Shown here piece after piece: positions 17,266 to 24,550 of a DNA stretch of 46,707 bases. The stretch spans positions 55,414 through 102,120 of the forward strand of contig DEJF01000063.1 in the NCBI GenBank assembly GCA_002353225.1. Reading direction: 5' to 3'. The notes under the pieces were generated by a model. That model was not told the origin of the DNA. It saw only the letters and a list, made by a program, of their open reading frames with translations, and searched no databases. The DNA comes from Prevotella sp. UBA2755 (GTDB lineage: Bacteria; Bacteroidota; Bacteroidia; Bacteroidales; Bacteroidaceae). Numbering within the stretch: the first letter of the stretch is position 1; the number at the start of each line of letters is the position of its first letter. Made by a program: the position numbers and the translations under genes.

Positions 17266-17480
17266 TAATTTTTATGAAAATGCTTCTATTTGTGCCAAAT
17301 TTTAACATTTTACGCCCTTTTTCTTCCCTTTTAATGTGATTTTTCGCTAAAAAACTTGCAATTTGTTAATAGAGGGAGAGGTGGAGCCCTCCTGGCAAGG
17401 AGGGGACGGGGGAGGTCGAAAAAGAAGTAAGATGAGTATATTAATAATATAAGGTACGCGCGCGCGAGAGATTCTAAAAC
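17266..17480. other. Non-coding stretch with GC-rich palindrome and CG run
   Basis: I see no gene here. The stretch holds an A/T-rich part, a GC-rich palindrome centred on CCCTCCT-GGCA-AGGAGGG (17387-17404) with flanking G-rich sequence (17373-17416), and a (CG)5 run at 17457-17466. The palindrome resembles the terminator-like repeat at 10003-10048. A GAGGTGGA half-site like those in the 24-bp site occurs at 17378-17385. Confidence 0.5.
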
Positions 17481-17590
17481 TCCCTACACGTAATTTTTAA
17501 AACCCTTGTCACCGTTGCCGCCTTGCAAAACTACTTGATAATCAAGGGAATGTGAGTAACAACGAAGCGGCAAGGGTGACAACGATTCGC
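17481..17590 (+). repeat. 110-bp inverted repeat, left copy
   Basis: This copy aligns without gaps to the reverse complement of 20172-20281, with about 96 of 110 positions identical by hand alignment. The last 34 bp are almost invariant. Each copy contains a nested palindrome around ACTTGA...TCAAG and repeated GTGACAACG-type words, so each could fold into a large hairpin. Confidence 0.85.
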
Positions 17591-17642
17591 TATTTTGTGC
17601 ATTTTTATGGGTGTTTTTCTTGCATTTTTGCTTATTTTTTTG

Positions 17643-17650
17643 TATCTTTG
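17643..17650 (+). promoter_or_regulatory. -7 promoter box for the DUF6078 gene
   Basis: TATCTTTG matches TAnnTTTG, with a TTG-containing -33 region about 20 bp upstream. It lies 47 bp before the ATG at 17698 and may also drive the helicase gene. Confidence 0.55.
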
Positions 17651-17697
17651 CAAGTGATATTTCAAATCTATTTCAAACCTATTGTTGATTATTCAAT

Positions 17698-18138
17698 ATG
17701 GAAGAGAACAAATTTATTATTAACAACAACACAGGTAATTTCCTGATGTGTTTCAATCGCGAGTGTACAACTTGCGGTGAGTGCCTGCGCTATGTCGTGG
17801 GACAACAGATCGCCCAGCAGCGGACATGGGGACTGACCGTATTCCCCAATGCCCTGCATGACGGCAAGTGTGAGTATTTCCAGAAAGCGGAACTGGTGGA
17901 ACTTGCCTACGGACTCCGTAAGTTGTATGGAGGAGTGCCGAAGCATCTGCGTTCCTCCTTACGCCATGATATCACCGATTTTCTGGGCAGTGTAGGCAGT
18001 TACTACCGCTATGACAAGGGTGAGCGTAAGTTGTCACCCAAGCAACAGGAGGTCATCAAAGGCTACATGGCGAAGTATGGAAGTACGTTAGAACGTCCCT
18101 TCGAACATTACGAAATCGGCTATTACATGAAAGATTAG
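17698..18138 (+). CDS. DUF6078-like small protein with N-terminal Cys cluster
   Basis: This 146-residue soluble protein has no signal peptide. Its N-terminus carries Cys18, Cys23, Cys26 and Cys29 (MCFNRECTTCGECLRY), a C-x4-C-x2-C-x2-C pattern that could bind zinc or another metal. A conserved-looking body follows (GLTVFPNALHDGKCEYFQKAELVELAYGLRKLYGGVP and a helix-rich C-terminus with FLGSVGSYYRYDKGERKLSPKQQE). The pattern matches the Bacteroidales DUF6078 family, often found near VirE-type helicases. No function is established. It precedes the helicase gene by 190 bp, and the intervening DNA is an iteron-like array. Confidence 0.65.
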   Translation: MEENKFIINNNTGNFLMCFNRECTTCGECLRYVVGQQIAQQRTWGLTVFPNALHDGKCEYFQKAELVELAYGLRKLYGGVPKHLRSSLRHDITDFLGSVGSYYRYDKGERKLSPKQQEVIKGYMAKYGSTLERPFEHYEIGYYMKD

Positions 18139-18158
18139 TCAGCCACCCCCCCCTCTTA

Positions 18159-18290
18159 TTCCACTGCCTGGAATAACATGTTCCGATGCCTGGGATCAGG
18201 AATCGGGATCAAGGGGATCAAGTGTTCCATAGGGTGGAACAACATGTTCCATGGCATGGAACAAAGTATTCCATGGGGTGGAATAAACCG
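18159..18290 (+). repeat. 22-bp iteron-like palindromic array
   Basis: Units begin at 18159, 18181, 18203, 18225, 18247 and 18269, an exact 22-bp period. The core of each unit is a 15-bp palindrome of type TTCCA-nnnnn-TGGAA: TTCCACTGCCTGGAA, TTCCATAGGGTGGAA, TTCCATGGCATGGAA and TTCCATGGGGTGGAA are good copies. The second unit is weaker and the third is largely decayed. Cores are joined by 7-bp linkers such as TAACATG or CAACATG. The array fills the gap between the DUF6078 and helicase genes, a position typical of operator or replication-iteron clusters. Confidence 0.85.
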
Positions 18291-18328
18291 ACAACCGTAA
18301 CATCAACTAACATAACATACTAGAGAAT

Positions 18329-20176
18329 ATGAAACTAACAAGTATCAAAACAGACAAGAAGAACAAACAACACGTGAGTGTGCTACCCTTTGAGACCTTT
18401 AGGGAGCGGGTACTGGAAGACAATTATTTCGAGGATGTGGACGCACTGCGTACCTTCGTGCGACAAGCCGAGTCGTGGAGTATCTTTGAGAAGATGCACA
18501 GACTACCTGTCGTCTACCCCTCGGCAGCGATGAACACGAATAAGGAGGGCAACCTCATCGCCCAGCAGTTTAACGGACTCTTCACCTTGACCATCTCGCC
18601 TCTCAAGGACGAGGAGGAAGCAGAGGCGCTGAAACGGATGACCGCCATCCTGCCCAGTACGATGCTGACGCTGCTGGGGAGCAGTGGCAGGAGTCTGAAA
18701 GTCATCGTGAAAGCGTGTCGACCAGACGGTTCCGTGCCCCAGACAGAGGAGGAGATGGAGGTGTTCTGCAAACAGGTATACCCCATTCTCTGCGGACTCT
18801 ACGAGCCTTTGGTGACGATGACGCAGACGGCTGATGTCTTGCAGGTGGCACCTGCCATCCGGGGTGAGGGGCAACCGCTATGGATGACGGGCTTCCGCAT
18901 GACGGTGGACCAGCACCCATATTATAACGCAGAGGCTACCCCCTTGCATATCCCCGATGGTGCCATGATGTCGGAGAAAGGGAATTTGATGCCTGCCGAC
19001 ACGCAGGACAGTGTTTCGGAAGCCGTCATCCAGAACACGAAAGAACTCATCTCCCTGATGGATCAACGCTATGCCTTCCGCATGAATATGGTGATGGGCT
19101 ATGTGGAATACCGCTCGAAAGAGAAATGGCACTATGGGTGGCGACCTGTTGACGAGCGGGTGCAGAACGGTCTTGCCATGGAGGCACGACTGGCAGGACT
19201 GAACGTGTGGGACAAGGATATCAACCGTTACCTGCGCTCCAACCTGGTGAGAGCCTATAATCCTGTGGAGGAATACCTCTGGGGACTCTATCGCAAATGG
19301 GACGGACACGACCATATCGCTGACCTCGCCAAACGGGTACCTACCAAGAATCCGCATTGGGAGGAGTGGTTCCGCATCTGGTTCCTGGGGATGGTGGCAC
19401 AATGGCTGGGAAAGAGCCGTCGCTATGGCAACTCCATCGTGCCCTTGCTCATTTCCAAGCAGGGTTATAACAAGTCTACTTTTTGTAAGTCACTGATTCC
19501 CACGGATATGCAATGGGGATATAATGACAGTCTCGTCCTCTCAGAACGTAAGTCGGTATTGCAGGCGATGAGCCAGTTCCTGCTCATCAACCTCGACGAG
19601 TTCAACCAGATATCCCCCAAGATACAGGAGGGTTTCCTGAAGAATCTCGTACAACTCGCCTCTGTCAAGGTGAAACGTCCCTATGGCAGGCATGTCGAGG
19701 AGTTCCCGCGTCTTGCCTCCTTCATCGCCACGGCAAACGTGACGGATATCCTCTCCGACCCTACAGGAAGTCGCCGTTTCATCGGCATCGAACTGACTGG
19801 TCCCATCGATATGTCACAACCCATCAATTACGACCAACTCTATGCGCAGGCTGTGGCACTGATAGACCAGAACGAACCCTATTGGATGGATGACAAGCAG
19901 ACCATGGAGGTCATGGAGTCGAACCGCCAGTTCAAACTCCGCTCCCCTGAGGAGATGTTCTTCGAGGAGTGCTTTAGGATACCAGAGCATGAGGGAGAGG
20001 GGCAGTATATGACCACTGCCGCCATCTTCGCTGCCGTCAAGAAGAAAGGAGGCTCCGCCATACGGACTGGTAACATCCGTGTCTTCGGACAATTCCTCTC
20101 CAATATCGACAATATCAAGCGCAGACGCACCCATTTTGGTACGGAATATCTCGTCATTCCATGCCAAAAACGCTAA
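18329..20176 (+). CDS. VirE-like primase-helicase (BT4734-type N-terminus plus P-loop helicase)
   Basis: This 615-residue cytosolic protein has a two-part layout. The N-terminal region (about 1-190) contains the stretch LLGSSGRSLKVIVKA, resembling the 'SPSGxGLK' signature of BT4734/PrimPol-like primase domains. The central part is a VirE/VapE-type helicase, with a P-loop GYNKST (residues 379-384) and a Walker B-like LINLDEFNQ (Asp423, Glu424), then a sensor-like ATANVTD. The C-terminal 90 residues (EEMFFEECFRIPE... IRVFGQFLSNIDNIKRRRTHFG) look like the DUF3874-type winged DNA-binding region. These proteins occur in mobile elements and prophage remnants. The stop codon lies inside the right 110-bp inverted repeat, so gene end and repeat form one unit. 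Confidence 0.82.
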   Translation: MKLTSIKTDKKNKQHVSVLPFETFRERVLEDNYFEDVDALRTFVRQAESWSIFEKMHRLPVVYPSAAMNTNKEGNLIAQQFNGLFTLTISPLKDEEEAEALKRMTAILPSTMLTLLGSSGRSLKVIVKACRPDGSVPQTEEEMEVFCKQVYPILCGLYEPLVTMTQTADVLQVAPAIRGEGQPLWMTGFRMTVDQHPYYNAEATPLHIPDGAMMSEKGNLMPADTQDSVSEAVIQNTKELISLMDQRYAFRMNMVMGYVEYRSKEKWHYGWRPVDERVQNGLAMEARLAGLNVWDKDINRYLRSNLVRAYNPVEEYLWGLYRKWDGHDHIADLAKRVPTKNPHWEEWFRIWFLGMVAQWLGKSRRYGNSIVPLLISKQGYNKSTFCKSLIPTDMQWGYNDSLVLSERKSVLQAMSQFLLINLDEFNQISPKIQEGFLKNLVQLASVKVKRPYGRHVEEFPRLASFIATANVTDILSDPTGSRRFIGIELTGPIDMSQPINYDQLYAQAVALIDQNEPYWMDDKQTMEVMESNRQFKLRSPEEMFFEECFRIPEHEGEGQYMTTAAIFAAVKKKGGSAIRTGNIRVFGQFLSNIDNIKRRRTHFGTEYLVIPCQKR

Positions 20177-20281
20177 TCGTTGTCACCCTTGCCGCTTCGT
20201 TGTTACCTGCAAGCACTTGACTTTCAAGTAGTTTTGCAAGGTGACAACGGTTGCAAGGGTTTAAAAAATTACGTGTAGGGA
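20172..20281 (-). repeat. 110-bp inverted repeat, right copy
   Basis: This is the partner of 17481-17590 in opposite orientation. It begins inside the last codons of the helicase gene and ends 12 bp before the recombinase gene. It fills the space between these convergent genes, so its hairpins may also act as a two-way terminator. Confidence 0.85.
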
Positions 20282-20293
20282 TTTCTGTCCTAT

Positions 20294-21250
20294 TTATTCC
20301 ATCAACCGTTGCAGGAGTTCCCTGTTTGCCTTGTCGATGCGGTTGTCGTCAATCTCACGGATGTAGGTTAGCGTGGTGTTGGGCGAGGTATGTCCCAACG
20401 CCTTGGAGATGACGGCGAGATCGACATTAGAGTGATAGGCGAGACTTGCCCAGGAATGGCGTGCCACATAGGAGGTCAAGTTATGCTGAACGCCCGACAT
20501 ACTACCGATTTTCTTTAAATGGCGATTGTACTGACTTCTTGCATTCTCATATTCGTGAATAGCCCTGTCCTTGTCGATAGAAGTCAGAATGGGAAACACA
20601 TAAGGACTATCTTCCACAGTGTATCTGCAGATAATCTGTTGCATAGGAAGTTCAATCTTGATACGAATCCGCTGTCCCGTCTTATGGCGTTGATAGACAA
20701 TATACCCGTCATGAATCTGACTCTTTTGCAGGAAAGCGATATCCACAAAGGGCATCCCTAATGCATAGAAACTAAACAGAAAGACATCTCGTGAGAAGGC
20801 AAGCGGAGAATCAGGGGAAAGCCGTAACTCACGGATTCTGACAATATCATCAAAGGAGATAGAGCGTTTGTCGGTTCTTGCCTTGCCTGTGAAAGCCCTG
20901 TCGAACAACGGGTCTTTTTTCATCTCGGGGAATAGTTGATGGAGCAAGGACCGTAAGGAGCGCATATAACAAGAGATGGTATTGTGTACGACATGATGCT
21001 CAAGGAGCCATTGCTGATAGCCCTCAATCAGTTGGCTGTCAATACTGTCCACTTGCAGGTCTTCTCCTGTATATTGGCAGAAGGAGCGTAAGGCAGTCAG
21101 GTAATTGTCAATAGTGCTCTTGGCACGTATGTCTGCCAATGTCTGGATGGCATCAACGGCTAAAGGGAGGAACTTCTGACTCCCTTTGGCTATGTTTCTC
21201 TTGTTTTTATTAAACAGGCTGAAACTCAATTGGATAGATAATTTAAACAT
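20294..21250 (-). CDS. Tyrosine recombinase resembling Bacteroidales DNA invertases
   Basis: This 318-residue protein has an N-terminal SAM-like core-binding domain (STIDNYLTALRSFCQYTGE ... NTISCYMRSLRSLLHQLFPE) and a C-terminal catalytic domain. Recognisable catalytic elements are Lys190 (YQRHKTGQ), Arg264 in YVARH (residues 261-265), His287 in ALGHTSPNTT and the nucleophile Tyr296 in TLTYIRE. The first catalytic arginine, expected in FYxRGMxFVD, is Leu164 here (FYALGMPFVD), and the usual His of HxxR is Tyr261; the second change is common in this clade. Length and layout fit phase-variation invertases that flip promoters or surface genes. It starts 43 bp from the right palindromic site. What it recombines is inference. 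Confidence 0.85.
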   Translation of the reverse strand: MFKLSIQLSFSLFNKNKRNIAKGSQKFLPLAVDAIQTLADIRAKSTIDNYLTALRSFCQYTGEDLQVDSIDSQLIEGYQQWLLEHHVVHNTISCYMRSLRSLLHQLFPEMKKDPLFDRAFTGKARTDKRSISFDDIVRIRELRLSPDSPLAFSRDVFLFSFYALGMPFVDIAFLQKSQIHDGYIVYQRHKTGQRIRIKIELPMQQIICRYTVEDSPYVFPILTSIDKDRAIHEYENARSQYNRHLKKIGSMSGVQHNLTSYVARHSWASLAYHSNVDLAVISKALGHTSPNTTLTYIREIDDNRIDKANRELLQRLME

Positions 21251-21277
21251 GCTTCAAATGGTTTTAAAATTATTAGG

Positions 21278-21285
21278 CAAAATTA
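21278..21285 (-). promoter_or_regulatory. -7 promoter box for the recombinase gene
   Basis: On the minus strand this is TAATTTTG, a match to TAnnTTTG, 27 bp before the ATG at 21250. The -33 region would fall inside the palindromic site at 21294-21318, so site occupancy or inversion could alter recombinase expression. Confidence 0.5.
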
Positions 21286-21293
21286 ATTGTTTT

Positions 21294-21318
21294 GTCCACC
21301 TCGGGCGCGGAGGTGGAC
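21294..21318 (+). repeat. Palindromic site, right copy (putative invertase crossover site)
   Basis: Arms GTCCACCTC and GAGGTGGAC form a perfect 9-bp dyad around the 7-nt spacer GGGCGCG. Twenty-four bases are identical to 17164-17187 in opposite orientation. The right susC starts 69 bp downstream. The left end overlaps a 15-bp sequence (21286-21300) that also occurs in the arabinan-locus promoter at 34540-34554. Confidence 0.6.
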
Positions 21319-21367
21319 AGTGAAAATATTTGTAAGATACGTAGAAAATATTTATTCAAATTAATAT

Positions 21368-21645
21368 AATTAATCAAGAGAGTGTTTATGGAAAAAAGAC
21401 TAACGATGTTTTTTGCCTGCCTGTTCCTGAGTTTGGGACTGGCGATGGCACAAACGAAAGTTACTGGTACCGTCATTTCTCAGGACGATAACGAGCCCGT
21501 CATCGGTGCCTCAGTTCTCGTAGTAGGAACAAACACAGGTACGGTAACAGACACAAACGGTCGCTTTGAGTTGACTTTACCAGCAGGTAAAAAGACTCTT
21601 CGCATCACTTATGTGGGTATGGAGCCTATCGAGGTAAGTGCCCGT
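21368..21645 (+). repeat. Inverted homology arm: 5' end and leader of the right susC
   Basis: This is the partner of 16838-17115. Exact blocks are 21368-21422 (55 bp) and 21598-21645 (48 bp), and alignment through the 278 bp needs no gap. Confidence 0.85.
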
Positions 21646-24531
21646 CCTAATATGCGTATCTTACTGACCAGTGACCAAAAGGCTTTGGATGAAGTGATTG
21701 TCGTTGCCTATGGTACGGCGAAGAAGACTTCTTTCACTGGTTCTGCTGAGAGTGTGAACGCTGAGGATATGGAACTTCGTCCTATCACCTCAGTCACCAA
21801 GGCTTTGGAAGGTAACGTATCTGGTGTACAGGTATCCTCATCCTCTGGTCAGCCAGGTTCTTCTCCGAATATCCGCATCCGTGGTTTCGGTTCTATCAAT
21901 GCTTCCAGCAGTCCGTTGTATGTAGTAGACGGTATTCCTTACGATGGCAGTCTTGCGTCTCTGAACCCTTCAGATATCGAGAGCATGACCGTCTTGAAGG
22001 ATGCTTCCTCTGGTGCTTTGTATGGTGCCCGTGGTGCCAATGGTGTTGTGATGATTACCACCAAGAAAGGTAAGGAGGGTAAGACCAATGTCACATGGCG
22101 TTCAAACATTGGTTGGTCAAACCGTGCCAACAAGCGTTACTCTAATGTCAGTCAGAAGGATTTCGTCCAGTTGACATACGAGGCTCTGCGTAACGACGCT
22201 TGGGCAGGAGGTGCTACCTGGGAGGCTGCCGAGGCAGCAGCCCGTGCCGGTTTGGGCTCTAACCTTGGCGGTGAGATGTATAATCCTTTCAAGAACTACA
22301 CCTGGGATACCATTATCGACCCTGCCACTGGTCAGGTCCGTGCTGATGCACAGTCTGCATGGAACGAGGACTGGCTGGATGCTGTTACTCAGGACAATGC
22401 TTTCCGTCATGAGCACCAGTTCTCTTTGTCAGGTGGTACGGAGAAGTTGAAGTATGCCGCCTCTCTGGGTTATCTGAATGAGAAGGGTATCTTGAAGACT
22501 ACCGCTTTCCAGCGTTACAATGCTCGTGTGAATGTCGATGCGAAGATCAATGACTGGTTCAGTGCCAATGTTGGTTTGAACGTGGCTCATACCATTTCTA
22601 ACTTCAGTGACTATGAAGGTTCTTCCTACTCTAACGTATGGTATACCGCTCAGTTTATCAACCCGTTGTTCCCTGTATATCTGAAGGACGAGAATGGACA
22701 GACCATCTATAGGAATGATCAGATTCAGTATGACTGGGGTGAACTTCGTGAGAATGGCGACCAGCGTCCCGGTTCTATGACAGACCATAGTTCATTAGGT
22801 ATGCTGATGCTCGACAAGACCGAGACGATTCGTGACGTTGCCGGTATGCGTTCCGGACTGGTGTTCGGTAGCGACAGCGACAGCATGGGTTGGGCTAAGG
22901 GTCTGAAACTCGCCATCAACTTCGGTTTTGACTATGCCAACGCAAACTACAGCAATTATATGAACATGGAGCATGGTAACCAGGCAGCCTCTGGCGGTCT
23001 GCTGCGGAAGCAGCAGGGTCGTACCCAGAGTTACACCTTCAACCAGTTGCTCACATGGAACCGTACTTTCGGAAAGCATAACTTTGATGTGCTGTTCGGT
23101 CATGAGTACTACGCCTATAAGTACAACTTTACTGAGGCTGGACGTACTGGTCTGATGGCTGGTATCTTGGAACTCCGTCCAGGTGCTACCCTGTATGCTG
23201 CCGACTCTTACAAGCAGGACTATCGCATTAACTCATGGTTGAGCCGTTTCAACTATAGTTTCGACGACAAGTATTACTTCTCCGCCTCTCTGCGTTCTGA
23301 TGCCTCTTCACGCTTTAAGAAGGGCAACCGCACAGGTACGTTCTGGTCATTAGGTGCCAACTGGCGTATCTCTCAGGAGCAGTTCATGAAGAACATCACA
23401 TGGATTGACAACCTGTCCTTCAAGTTAAGTTATGGTGAGCAGGGTAACGATAACGTAGGTTCTTACTATGCATGGCAGGGACTCTCCAGCGTTGCTTATC
23501 CTAATGCCAACAGCGTTGGTGCCCTCGTTAGCACCTTGGAGAATGCCGACCTCTCATGGGAGAAGAACGGTAACTTCAACATAGGCTTGGAGGGAACACT
23601 GCTTGACCGTCGCATCCGCTTCAGTGCAGAGTACTACCATCGTAAGACCAGCGATATGCTGCTGAGTTACCCGATGGCCGTATCTACCGGTTTCGGTGGT
23701 TATGACGCTAACGTCGGTAACATGACCAACCAAGGTTTCGAGTTCGAGGTTTCTGGTACTCCTGTTCGCACGAAGGACTTTGAGTGGAACCTGACATGGA
23801 TGGGCTCTACGATTAAGAACGAGGTGACGAAACTGACCGCAGAGTCTCCTGAGATCCTGTCAGGTAGTTACATCATCAAGGAGGGTCTTCCTCTGAATAC
23901 CTTCTATCTGCGTAAGAGTGCCGGTGTGGATCCTTCTACTGGTAAGGAACTGTTCTGGATCTATGATAAGGACGAGGACGGTAATATTACCAATGAGCGC
24001 ATCACCTCTGACTACAGTGCGGCATCTGCTTGCCGCTATGAGATGGGATCACGTATTCCTGACCTGTATGGTAGTATCGGTACAGACCTGACCTACAAAG
24101 GCATCAACCTGTCTATCCTGACTACTTACTCACTGGGTGGAAAAGTTCTTGACGGATTGTATTATAGTAGTATGAACATGACTTACCTGAGTGGTACATG
24201 GCACAATAACGTTCTGCGTCGTTGGCAGAAGCCAGGTGATATCACAGACGTTCCCCGCATTGAGATCCAGGGTAATACCTATATCACTGACCGCTATCTG
24301 GTGAGTGCTTCTTATTTCGCTATCAAGAACATCACATTGTCGTACACCTTCCCGAAGTCGCTTGTACGTAGTTTGCGTCTGAACGGAGTGAAGGTCTATG
24401 GTTCTTTCGACAACGTTGCTCTGTGGAGTCATTTGGATGGTATGGATCCTCAGTACAACTTCAGTGGTGGTACTGACTACTCCTATGCGCCAAACAAGAC
24501 ACTTACTTTTGGTCTTGAGGTTAATTTCTAA
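21388..24531 (+). CDS. SusC/RagA-family TonB-dependent outer-membrane transporter (right locus)
   Basis: This 1047-residue transporter begins MEKRLTMFFACLFLSLGLAM with cleavage near AMAQ. A carboxypeptidase-regulatory-like domain with DEVIVVAYGT as TonB-box-like end, a plug (IRIRGFGSINASSSPLYVVDGIPYDG; GALYGARGANGVVMITTKKG) and a barrel ending YAPNKTLTFGLEVNF follow. The ATG at 21388 is preferred over the in-frame GTG at 21382 because it gives the same start as the divergent paralogue. After residue 110 the two transporters diverge strongly, so they should import different ligands. I see no clear TAnnTTTG promoter between the palindromic site and the start, and only a one-mismatch box (TTGTTTTG) on the inner side, so this locus may be silent in the sequenced orientation. 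Confidence 0.93.
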   Translation: MEKRLTMFFACLFLSLGLAMAQTKVTGTVISQDDNEPVIGASVLVVGTNTGTVTDTNGRFELTLPAGKKTLRITYVGMEPIEVSARPNMRILLTSDQKALDEVIVVAYGTAKKTSFTGSAESVNAEDMELRPITSVTKALEGNVSGVQVSSSSGQPGSSPNIRIRGFGSINASSSPLYVVDGIPYDGSLASLNPSDIESMTVLKDASSGALYGARGANGVVMITTKKGKEGKTNVTWRSNIGWSNRANKRYSNVSQKDFVQLTYEALRNDAWAGGATWEAAEAAARAGLGSNLGGEMYNPFKNYTWDTIIDPATGQVRADAQSAWNEDWLDAVTQDNAFRHEHQFSLSGGTEKLKYAASLGYLNEKGILKTTAFQRYNARVNVDAKINDWFSANVGLNVAHTISNFSDYEGSSYSNVWYTAQFINPLFPVYLKDENGQTIYRNDQIQYDWGELRENGDQRPGSMTDHSSLGMLMLDKTETIRDVAGMRSGLVFGSDSDSMGWAKGLKLAINFGFDYANANYSNYMNMEHGNQAASGGLLRKQQGRTQSYTFNQLLTWNRTFGKHNFDVLFGHEYYAYKYNFTEAGRTGLMAGILELRPGATLYAADSYKQDYRINSWLSRFNYSFDDKYYFSASLRSDASSRFKKGNRTGTFWSLGANWRISQEQFMKNITWIDNLSFKLSYGEQGNDNVGSYYAWQGLSSVAYPNANSVGALVSTLENADLSWEKNGNFNIGLEGTLLDRRIRFSAEYYHRKTSDMLLSYPMAVSTGFGGYDANVGNMTNQGFEFEVSGTPVRTKDFEWNLTWMGSTIKNEVTKLTAESPEILSGSYIIKEGLPLNTFYLRKSAGVDPSTGKELFWIYDKDEDGNITNERITSDYSAASACRYEMGSRIPDLYGSIGTDLTYKGINLSILTTYSLGGKVLDGLYYSSMNMTYLSGTWHNNVLRRWQKPGDITDVPRIEIQGNTYITDRYLVSASYFAIKNITLSYTFPKSLVRSLRLNGVKVYGSFDNVALWSHLDGMDPQYNFSGGTDYSYAPNKTLTFGLEVNF

Positions 24532-24550
24532 TATTTAAAGGAGAAAAGAA

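Noticed and set aside
17457..17466. (CG)5 run as a Z-DNA or regulatory element
   Set aside because: It is short and isolated, and similar short CG words occur elsewhere (for example near 30300) without context.
18159..18290. CRISPR array
   Set aside because: The 22-bp period is continuous, with palindromic cores and 7-bp linkers, no unique 30-bp spacers and no cas genes nearby.
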